In this document: positions 38,701 to 50,700 of the stretch, piece after piece
How the letters are laid out: every line of letters starts with the position of its first letter
How positions within the stretch are numbered: the first letter of the stretch is position 1
Assembly (NCBI GenBank): GCA_947568835.1
Contig: OX387612.1
Coordinates: 5,394,001-5,458,000 of the forward strand
Source: Protonemura montana
Taxonomy: Eukaryota; Arthropoda; Insecta; Plecoptera; Nemouridae
Direction of reading: 5' to 3'
Length of the DNA stretch: 64,000 bases
Position numbers and translations under genes: made by a program
Notes under the pieces: generated by a model
What the model was told of the DNA's origin: nothing
What the model saw: only the letters and a program-made list of their open reading frames with translations
The model's database searches: none

Positions 38701-41700
38701 TTAGATCAGTTAAACAACGCTTGGTGACGTTATGGTACTTGGTCGTTTAGAGGGTGCCATTTTTAGCCGTTCTCGTACAGACACAGCTGTTTCTATTTAA
38801 AATATCGAGGATTTGTGGAGGAATCCTGTTGTTCGCGTTGTACCGTCCTTCGGAAGGGACGTTAAGCCGTTGGTCCCCTTGGTGCTCTTCGACAGGAGTA
38901 GGCTACGTGCCAGCACCGAGTTTCCCCTCCTCCCTTGTAGGCTAGGTTAGGCTCATCATAATCCTCATCATCATTCACTCATTCACCAACGCCATTAGAC
39001 CAGTGCCGCATGGCCAGATGTCAAAAAAGTGCGTCTTTAAACACCACAAATAATAATAATTTAAATTCAAAAATGCGAGCGCATCTTGATATTTTTAACA
39101 AACATTTTAAAACTGACTCTAAGTAAGATAAGCGAAAACCAAGCGTTTCTTTCTCAGGGCGACGTGGTGATGATCGTGCACGCCGAGGATGGTGACAGGG
39201 GCTCACCACGTGATCTTCGCTACGGTCTGGTGTCAGAAGGGAACCCCTTCACACCCTACTTCCAGGTCGAAGAGAGATCGGGTGAGACACTGGGTCTTAG
39301 TAAGATTGAATTTAAATTGGCAAATACGGTCATAACAGTCAATAAAGTGATCATATGAATCCAATGGATTCAAAAGCGTGTTAACATACTTTCATTACCA
39401 CCATGTCATTCATTGACATCAAAGAGACCAGTGCCATAGAGACAGCGCTAAGTCAGTGTGCCAGAGGGAGAAGGCTTAGCATTGGCCGGTTCTTGGTGCT
39501 GTTGAACAGGAGCAGCTAACACAGTGTGTCACAGGGACAAGGCTAAGCGGTGGTCGGTTCTTGGTGCTGTTGAACAGGAGCAGCTAACACAGTGTGTCAC
39601 AGGGACAAGGCTAAGCGGTGGTCGGTCCTTGGTGCTGTTGGACAGGAGCAGCCAACACAGTGTGTCAAAGGGACAAGGCTAAGCGGTGGCCGGTCCTTGG
39701 TGCTGTTGGACAGGAGCAGCCAACACAGTGTGTCAAAGTGTCACGGCTGAGCGGTGGCTGGTCCTTGGTGCTCTTGAACAGAAGCAGCCAACACAGTGTG
39801 TCAAAGTGACAAGGCTGAGCGGTGGCCGGTCCTTGGTGCTGTTGGACAGGAGCAGCCAACACAGTGTGTCAGAGGGACAAGGCTAAGCGGTGGCCGGTCC
39901 TTGGTGCTGTTGGACAGAAGCAGCCAACACAGTGTGTCAAAGGGACAAGGCTAAGCGGTGGCCGGTTCTTGGTGCTGTTGGACAGGAGCAGCCAACACAG
40001 TGTGTCAAAGTGACAAGGCTGAGCGGTGGCCGGTTCTTGGTGCTGTTGGACAGGAGCAGCCAACACAGTGTGTCAAAGGGACAAGGCTAAGCGGTGGCCG
40101 GTCCTTGGTGCTGTTGGACAGAAGCAGGTCTGGGTTATGGGTAATCAACGTATGTGATTTGCAGGCAAGCTGACGCTAACGCGGCCGCTGAAGGAGCTGG
40201 CCGCGGTGACCGGGGTCAACCAGCCGATTGTCCTGACTATAGTCGCGCAGGAAGTGAAGACAGCATCCGACGAGCCTCCCAGTGCGTCGACCACGGTGCA
40301 AGTGGCGCTACTGCTGGGCGAGCTCGGCAACACGCCTCCTTACTTTGACAACAGCAAGTGAGTTATGTTTAGAACCTTCTGAATGCTAGGCAGACATGGC
40401 GCTCTCACTGCTAGGATAGCCGGCCACTAGGATCGAACATGGGACCTCTTGAATGCAAGGCAGACATGGCGCTCTCACTACCAGGATAGCCGGCCACCAG
40501 GATCGAACCTGGGACCTCCTGAATGCAAGGCAGACATGGCACTCTCACTACCAGGATAGCCGGCCACCAGGATCGAACCAGAGACCTCCCGAATGCTAGG
40601 CAGACATGGCGCTCTCACTACCAGGATAGCCGGCCACCAAGATCTTACCAGAGACCTCCCGAATGCTAGGCAGACATGGCGCTCTCACTGCTAGGATAGC
40701 CGGCCACTAGGATCGAACCTGGGACCTCTTGAATGCAAGGCAGACATGGCGCTCTCACTACCAGGATAGCCGGCCACCAGGATCGAACCTGGGACCTCCT
40801 GAATGCAAGGAAGACATGGCGCTCTCACTACTCTACGTTTTCGCATAGCCGAGTTACTTAAAAAACTTTGAAATTAACAAAATCAATGAATTCTAAAATA
40901 TATTTTTTTGAATTACCAAATAACTTGTGAAATGAATTTCCCTCGTTACCATGATCATGTAAAAACAAGTTGTTAGTAAATTAAGTTTACGTTTTTTTTT
41001 TAACCAATTGTTGCGCAATTTTTTTCAGCTACGTGGCCCGCGTTGCAGAAAACAGTCCTCAAGGTGTAGCTCTGCAGTTCGCCGACCCCTACGTCACGGA
41101 AATACGTGATGACAATTTGGTGAGCAAAGCTAGTTTGACAACTACATTATTTAACAGTTAGCACAAGTATTTTTTAACTAGAAATACTAATAACCTCTCA
41201 AAAACTGTCCCCAGCCAGGGACTCGAACCCCGATCTCCATCTGTAGCGGGTGTTGATCTTACCAATTTAGCTAATTGAAGGTGCCCTTTTGAGACAATTT
41301 TAGTGTATTTGATGAGAATGACAGTTCTCCAAGGATTAGAACCACGAGGCTGTGAATACTCACAGTCACTCTGATTCTTGTGACGCTATATCACGTCACA
41401 ATCTGTCAAACTCGAGTAACTCCAATTTGACGTTGGATACGTTTTAAAAACCTCTCAAAAATTATTGTACCAATTTTTAAGAGGTTATGAGAATTCTTAA
41501 TACAAATTAATTAAAAATCAACAGCGCTGCACTATAATTGTTTTTATTTTTCTGCAAGACTTAGTGTGTTATTCCCGTTCCAGGGCAAGAACGGCGTATT
41601 CTCGCTGTCCTTTGAGAACAACAACGGCACGTTCGAGATATCGCCGACAGTTGGCGAGCGTCGCGCCATCTTTGTCATCCTCGTGCGAAACAATCAGCTG

Positions 41701-44700
41701 TTGGACTACGAGGAACGAAAACAACTGCAATTCACCGTGAGTTCTTGCTTCAATCCTCTCAATTCAACGCCTCGAGTTGGTCAATTTCATCTATATTCGA
41801 AAATTTCAATACATACACAATTGGTTTTCTATGTACTTGCTCTTCTCAGCGCATTAGGTTTACAGGTTTGCCAGAGTATCAGCGCTTATGTTAAAAAACC
41901 TACCATTGGGATAACAGGTTCAGCCAGAGTATTATCGCTAATTTTTAAAGCCTTGCTCTTTGGTATTTTGTCTTCTATTAGGCCGAGTTCCAGTGTTAAT
42001 TTAGAACGTCCTACCATTGGGCTTGAAGGTTAAGTCAGAGTCACAGCGCTAATGTTAAACGACCTGCCATTGGGTTTACAGGTTTAGTCAGAGTCTCAGC
42101 GCTAATGTTAAACGTCCTGTCATTGGGTTTACAGGTTTAGTCAGAGTCACAGCGCTAATGTTAAACGTCCTGCCATTTGGCTTAAAGGTTTGGTCAGAGT
42201 CACAGCGCTAATGTTAAACGTCCTGTTATTGGGTTTACAGGTTTAGTCAGAGTCACAGCGCTAATGTTAAACGTCCTGCCATTGGGTTTACAGGTTTAGT
42301 CAGAGTCCCGGCGCTAATTTTAAACGTCCTGCCATTGGGTTTACAGGTTTAGTCAGAGTCACAGCGCTAATGTTAAACGACCTGCCATTGGGTTTACAGG
42401 TTAAGTCAGAGTCACAGCGATAATGTTAAACGTCCTGCCATTAGGTTTACAGGTTTAGTCAGAGTCACAGCGCTAATGTTAAACGACCTGCCATTGGGTT
42501 TACAGGTTTAGTCAGAGTCACAGCGCTAATGTTAAACGTTCTGCCATTGGGCTTACAGGTTTAGTCAGAGTCACAGCGCTAATGTTAAACGTCCTGTCAT
42601 TGGGTTTACAGGTTTAGTCAGAGTCACAGCGCTAATGTTAAACGACCTGCCATTGGGTTTACAGGTTTAGTCAGAGTCACAGCGATAATGTTAAACGACC
42701 TGCCATTGGGTTTACAGGTTTAGTCAGAGTCCCGGCGCTAATGTTAAACGTCCTGCCATTGGGTTTACAGGTTTAGTCAGTCACAGCGCTAATGTTAAAC
42801 GTCCTGCCATTGGGTTTACATGTTTAGTCAGAGTCACAGCGCTAATGTTAAACGTCCTTTCATTGGGCTTAAAGGTTTGGTCAGAGTCACAGCGCTAATG
42901 TTAAACGTCCTGCCATTGGGTTTACAGGTTTAGTCAGAGTCACAGCGCTTATGTTAAACGTCCTGTCATTGGGTTTACAAGTTTAGTCAGAGTCACAGCG
43001 CTAATGCTAAACGTCCTGTCATTGGGCTTAAAGGTTTGGTCAGAGTCACAGCGCTAATGTTAAACGTTCTGCCATTGGGTTTACAGGTTTAGTCAGAGTC
43101 TCAGCGCTAATGTTAAACGTCCTGTCATTGGGTTTACAGGTTTAGTCAGAGTCACAGCGCTAATGTTAAACGTCCTGCCATTAGGCTTACAGGCTTAGTC
43201 AGAGTCACAGCGCTAATGTTAAACGACCTGCCATTGGGTTTACAGGTTTAGTCAGTCACAGCGCTAATGTTAAACGTCCTGCCATTGGGTTTACATGTTT
43301 AGTCAGAGTCACAGCGCTAATGCTAAACGTCCTGTCATTGGGTTTACAGGTTTAGTCAGAGTCATAGCGCTAATGTTAAACGTTCTGCCATTGGGTTTAC
43401 AGGTTTAGTCAGAGTCATAGCGCTAATGTTAAATGTCCTGCCATTGGGTTTACAGGTTTAGTCAGAGTTCCAGCGCTAATGCAAAATGTCTTGCAATAAG
43501 ATCCATATATTTCGTCACTAGTTTCAGCGCTAAAACTCTTTAACCCCAATGCTGGCAACAAATAATGAAAGTAGTCAAAATAGATTCTATCCCTTTGCAT
43601 GAATATTCCCTAAAAAAACACCCGCATCCGCAGAATCTGCCCTGATTCCCGAGTAATTTGTTCCAGATTGTTGCACGCGAGGTCGGTCCAGGAGCTGGGC
43701 TATCCAGCACAGCGCAAGTCCTGGTTTATCTGGACGATGTCAACGATAATCCGCCTGTGTTTCTGGAGAAACAATATGTGGTCGAAATTCCCGAGAACGT
43801 CACGGCGGGAACCAGGCTTACACAGGTGGGAATTTTGACGTGACTACGTCTTAAAGCGCATTATATAGGGAGGCATGTACGGATTTGCTCTCCAAAATGG
43901 CAAATGTGTAACAAGCTCTACAGCCTACAGGAAGCTAAGGACAGAATACGATTTATTATCATTCAATAGTTCAGACAATTCTCTAAAAGTACTTTTTTTT
44001 ATTTTCGATAAACTAAATATTGCAGGCGTTAGAGGGGTTGGCGTTTTTAGTACTCGACATTAGACTAATGCAAAATAAAATATATATATATCGCAAGATG
44101 ACACTTCCATCCCAATCTGTAAAATCCTTCAGCATGTAACTAGATATGAAAACACAACTCAAATAAAGAGAGACGTAAAACTTGCAAGTGAAGTATGGTC
44201 AGTACTGTAGTTGACCTACGTGGCTACGCGGTAGTTGAACGTAGTCACGCTTAAATGTCGGCCGTATCAACAAGATACAGCTACACTCGTTTTTTTGGTG
44301 ATGGGTGAGGTTATGTTTAAAACTGCTTAGCTTTCCAAAAGCACCAATGTGCAATGCTTCGGAAAAATAGATTTGAGACACACAAACTTTTATGTTGGTA
44401 TAAAAATCTAGTCAGTTGATTAAAATTAAATTCAGGTAATTCATGGCTGGTATCAGATAAAAACCCCTAAATTTAGGGTGTTCCCATAATTTCAAAGCTA
44501 CTTATAGAGTTTTTGAAACACGTTTTCTACCAATTTTGCCCACTAAAGTGGAGAAAACAACGATAAACCACAAAAACTACCGATAAAAATACTTGAAATA
44601 GCAGTGGCTTGTAGAAAGAACTCCAAATCAGGGACACCCACGATGGCACCCTTAGCTTCAATTAGTCTCTCTATAGTAACACACTGTGATATTCAGATGC

Positions 44701-47700
44701 GTTTGCTAGTTCAAACAATTGAAATTTGACAATTGAAGACGAACTGAAGAATTCAAGAAAAGAGTTAAATAATGTTGCATAACTAGGACTCACAAGATTT
44801 TAAAGCCTTCAAAAATGTTAACAAAACATATATTAAGGCCTTTGCAAATGCCTCTAGGTCCAAGCTGAAGATGTCGACACTGGAATGTCCGGCAAGATCC
44901 AGTACACCGGAATCTCGGGACATCTGAACACCTCACTGACCCTCGACCCATACACGGGGGTCATCTCGGTTGCAACCAACAACCACAAATTTGATCGTGA
45001 GGCTGCTTCAGGTAAGAACGACATTGCCGTCTGAAAAGATTTTCTGTGTGGATGATGATGCAAAGCTGCAGGCTAACCCTTTTTAAGCTAGGCTAGGTTT
45101 ATCACCATCCAGTACCATATGGCCCGTCGTCAAACCACGCTAATCAATCGATGTAATGCTATGATTTTCAACCCCAACCTAACAGAGTTCAGGCTGACCG
45201 TGGAGGCCCGCGACATGGAGGGCGGTGGGAATCGGGCAACAGTACCGCTCATTATAAAACTTGTCGACGTCAACGACGAGACACCGAGGTTCGAACGGTC
45301 ACTCTTCGAGTTCATCTTGACCCCGGACTTAAGGAACTTCACAGTGCGAGCTTTCTTGAAGGTTTGTGTTACCACAGTGTTTAAAATTGTTACTTTTACC
45401 AAAGTTAAGCAACACTGCTCTGTGTCAGGCATTGGATGAGTTACCATTTACTTACGGTAATATCAGAAAGCTCTGACAGGTGATCTCAGAATCTCCATGG
45501 CTACCAAACGTTGAATCTACCATTGAATCTCCTATGCTAGGTCATGATATACCCGTGGTAACATAAGATAGCAGAATTGAGAAGCTCTGTCAGGCGATCA
45601 CAGCATCTCCATGGCTACCAAACGTTGAATCTCTATTCTTATGATGTGTTTTGTTTCTAAAACTATCTTACAAAATTTCAGAATATTTACTTTGACAGTT
45701 ACGTTTGGGATGCAGGCGAGAACATCTCAATCTGTCGACAGAATAGGTTAACTTTGCTTTTTGAGTTGATTCTTGAGGTCACGGAGGTTAGCAACCCTGC
45801 GCTGGTTTGCGTTATGGATAGGAGACAATCATACTCATGACCAGTGTTTTTTTAAGCCAACATCACTCAGGTCGTTATCAATTACTCAACTTTCTTTTAT
45901 TTCAGGCAACTGATTTGGATGCTGAGCCGCCAAACAATATAATCCGCTACGAGATCATGAACGGAAACTATGACAATAAGTTCTATCTGGACGACATCAC
46001 AGGTGAGACCAAAGAAACAAAATGTATGATGGGTCAAATTATGACCCACTGCAAGATTTAAAATTTTCAAACCTCTTAAATAAGTCGCTTTTAAGATGTA
46101 AAAAATAAGTTCTATGCCTTTTTAGCTTCAAAAAAATAAATTCTAGACAAAAATACTCAAACATAACCTCGATCTAAGCGCTCCAAACCTTTTACTCCCC
46201 CTTACAATGAATATGCACTGATGTCGTCATTGATACACAAGCACTGGCTTGGCATGGACGCTATAGCCGGAGAATGTGTCGCGATGTCGTCATCGATACA
46301 CAAGCACTGGCTTGGCATGGACGCTATAGCCGGAGAATGTGTCGCGATGTCGTCATCGATACACAAGCACTGGCTTGGCATGGACGCTATAGCCGGAGAA
46401 TGTGTCGCGATGTTGTCATCGATACACAAGTACTGGCTTGGCATGGACGCTATAGCCAGAGAATGTGTCGCGATGTTGTCATCGATACACAAGCACTGGC
46501 TTGGCATGGACGCTATAGCCGGAGAATGTGTCGCGATGTTGTCATCGATACACAAGTACTGGCTTGGCATGGACGCTATAGCCGGAGAATGTGTCGCGAT
46601 GTCGTCATCGATACACAAGCACTGGCTTGGCATGGACGCTATAGACAGAGAATGTGTCGCGATGTCGTCATCGATACACAAGTACTGGCTTGGCATGGAC
46701 GCTATAGCCGGAGAATGTGTCGCGATGTTGTCATCGATACACAAGCACTGGCTTGGCATGGACGCTATAGCCGGAGAATGTGTCGCGATGTCGTCATCGA
46801 AACACAAGCACTGGCTTGGCATGGACGCTATAGCCGGAGAATGTGTCGCGATGTTGTCATCGATACACAAGTACTGGCTTGGCATGGACGCTATAGCCAG
46901 AGAATGTGTCGCGATGTTGTCATCGATACACAAGCACTGGCTTGGCGTGGACGCTATAGCCGGAGAATGTGTCGCGATGTTGTCATCGATACACAAGCAC
47001 TGGCTTGGCGTGGACGCTATAGCCGGAGAATGTGTCGCGATGTCGTCATCGATACACAAGCACTGGCTTGGCGTGGACGCTATAGCCGGAGAATGTGTCG
47101 CGATGTTGTCATCGATACACAAGCACTGGCTTGGCATGGACGCTATAGCCGGAGAATGTGTCGCGATGTTGTCATCGATACACAAGCACTGACTTGGCAT
47201 GGACGCTATAGCCGGAGAATGTGTCGCGATGTTGTCATCGATACACAAGCACTGGCTTGGCATGGACGCTATAGCCGGAGAATGTGTCGCGATGTTGTCA
47301 TCGATACACAAGTACTGGCTTGGCATGGACGCTATAGCCGGAGAATGTGTCGCGATGTTGTCATCGATACACAAGCACTGGCTTGGCATGGACGCTATAG
47401 CCGGAGAATGTGTCGCGATGTTGTCATCGATACACAAGTACTGGCTTGGCATGGACGCTAAAGCCAGAGAATGTGTCGCGATGTCGTCATCGATACACAA
47501 GCACTGGCTTGGCATGGACGCTATAGCCAGAGAATGTGTCGCGATGTCGTCATCGATACACAAGCACTGGCTTGGCATGGACGCTATAGCCGGAGAATGT
47601 GTCGCGATGTCGTCATCGATACACAAGCACTGGCTCGGCATGGACGCTAAAGCCGGAGAATGTGTCGCGATGTCGTCATCGATACACAAGCACTGGCTTG

Positions 47701-50700
47701 GCATGGACGCTATAGCCGGGGAATGTGTCGCGATGTCGTCATCGAAACACAAGCACTGGCTTGGCATGGACGCTATAGCCGGAGAATGTGTCGCGATGTT
47801 GTCATCGATACACAAGTACTGGCTTGGCATGGACGCTAAAGCCGGAGAATGTGTCGCGATGTCGTCATCGATACACAAGCACTGGCTTGGCATAGACGCT
47901 ATAGATGGAGAATGTGTCACGATGTCGTCATCGATACACAAGCACTGGCGTGGCATGGACGCTATAGCCGGAGAATGTGTCGCGATGTTGTCATCGATAC
48001 ACAAGCACTGGCTTGGCATGGACGCTATAGCCGGAGAATGTGTCGCGATGTCGTCATCGATACACAAGCACTGGTTTGGCATGGACGCTATAGCCGGAGA
48101 ATGTGTCGCGATGTCGTCATCGATACACAAGCACTGGCTTGGCATGGACGCTATAGCCGGAGAATGTGTCGCGATGTCGTCATCGAAACACAAGCACTGG
48201 CTTGGCATGGACGCTATAGCCGGAGAATGTGTCGCGATGTTGTCATCGATACACAAGTACTGGCTTGGCATGGACGCTATAGCCAGAGAATGTGTCGCGA
48301 TGTTGTCATCGATACACAAGCACTGGCTTGGCGTGGACGCTATAGCCGGAGAATGTGTCGCGATGTCGTCATCGATACACAAGCACTGGCTTGGCGTGGA
48401 CGCTATAGCCGGAGAATGTGTCGCGATGTTGTCATCGATACACAAGCACTGGCTTGGCATGGACGCTATAGCCGGAGAATGTGTCGCGATGTTGTCATCG
48501 ATACACAAGCACTGACTTGGCATGGACGCTATAGCCGGAGAATGTGTCGCGATGTTGTCATCGATACACAAGCACTGGCTTGGCATGGACGCTATAGCCG
48601 GAGAATGTGTCGCGATGTTGTCATCGATACACAAGTACTGGCTTGGCATGGACGCTATAGCCGGAGAATGTGTCGCGATGTTGTCATCGATACACAAGCA
48701 CTGGCTTGGCATGGACGCTATAGCCGGAGAATGTGTCGCGATGTTGTCATCGATACACAAGTACTGGCTTGGCATGGACGCTATAGCCAGAGAATGTGTC
48801 GCGATGTCGTCATCGATACACAAGCACTGGCTTGGCATGGACGCTATAGCCGGAGAATGTGTCGCGATGTTGTCATCGATACACAAGTACTGGCTTGGCA
48901 TGGACGCTATAGCCGGAGAATGTGTCGCGATGTCGTCATCAATACACAAGCACTGGCTTGGCATGGACGCTATAGACAGAGAATGTGTCGCGATGTCGTC
49001 ATCGATACACAAGTACTGGCTTGGCATGGACGCTTTAGCCGGAGAATGTGTCGCGATGTCGTCATCGATACACAAGCACTGGCTTGGCATGGACGCTATA
49101 GCCGGAGAATGTGTCGCGATGTCGTCATCGATACACAAGCACTGGCTTGGCATGGACGCTATAGCCGAAGAATGTTTCGCGATGTCGTCATCGATACACA
49201 AGCACTGGCTTGGCATGGACGCTATAGCTGGAGAATGTGTCGCGATGTCGTCATCGATACACAAGCACTGGCTTGGCATGGACGCTATAGCCGGAGAATG
49301 TGTCGCGATGTCGTCATCGATACACAAGCACTGGCTTGGCATGGACGCTATAGCCAGAGAATGTGTCGCGATGCCGTCATCGATACACAAGCACTGGCTT
49401 GGCATGGACGCTATAGCCGGAGAATGTGTCGCGATGTCGTCATCGATACACAAGCACTGGCTTGGCATGGACGCTATAGCCGGAGAATGTGTCGCGATGT
49501 CGTCATCGATACACAAGCACTGGCTTGGCATGGACGCTATAGCCGGAGAATGTGACGCAATGTCGTCATCGATACACAAGTACTGGCTTGGCATGGACGC
49601 TATAGCCGGAGAATGTGTCGCGATGTCGTCATGGATACACAAGCACTGGCTTGGCATGGACGCTATAGCCGGAGAATGTGTCGCGATGTCGTCATCGATA
49701 CACAAGCACTGGCTTGGCATGGACGCTATAGCCGGAGAATGTGACGCAAAGTCGTCATCGATACACAAGTACTGGCTTGGCATGGACGCTATAGCCGGAG
49801 AATGTGTCGCGATGTCGTCATCGATACACAAGCACTGGCTTGGCATGGACGCTATAGCCGGAGAATGTGTCGCGATGTCGTCATCGATACACAAGCACTG
49901 GCTTGGCATGGACGCTACAGCCGGAGAATGTGTCGCGATGTCGTCATCGATACACAAGCACTGGCTTGGCATGGGCGCTATAGCCGGAGAATGTGTCGCG
50001 ATGTCGTCATCGATACACAAGCACTGGCTTGGCATGGACGCTATAGCTGGAGAATGTGTCGCGATGTCGTCATCGATACACAAGCACTGGCTTGGCATGG
50101 ACGCTATAGCCGGAGAATGTGTCACGATGTCGTCATCGATACAAAAGCACTGGCTTGGCATGGACGCTATAGCCGGAGAATGTGTCTTGATGTCGTCATC
50201 GATACACAAGCACTGGCTTGGCATGGACGCTATAGCCGGAGAATGTGTCGCGATGTCGTCATCGATACACAAGCACTGGCTTGGCATGGACGCTATAGCC
50301 GGAGAATGTGTCGCGATGCCGTCATCGATACACAAGCACTGGCTTGGCATGGACGCTACAGCCGGAGAATGTGTCGTGATGTCGTCATCGATACACAAGC
50401 ACTGGCTTGGCATGGACGCTATAGCCGGAGAATGTGTCGCGATGTCGTCATCGATACACAAGCACTGGCTTGGCATGGACGCTATAGCCGGAGAATGTGT
50501 CGCGATATCGTCATCGATACACAAGCACTGGCTTGGCATGGACGCTATAGCCGGAGAATGTGTCGTGATGTCGTCATCGATACACAAGCACTGGCTTGGC
50601 ATGGACGCTATAGCCAGAGAATGTGTCGGGATGTCGTCATCGATACACAAGCGCTGGCTTGGCATGGACGCTATAGCCAGAGAATGTGTCGCGATGTCGT

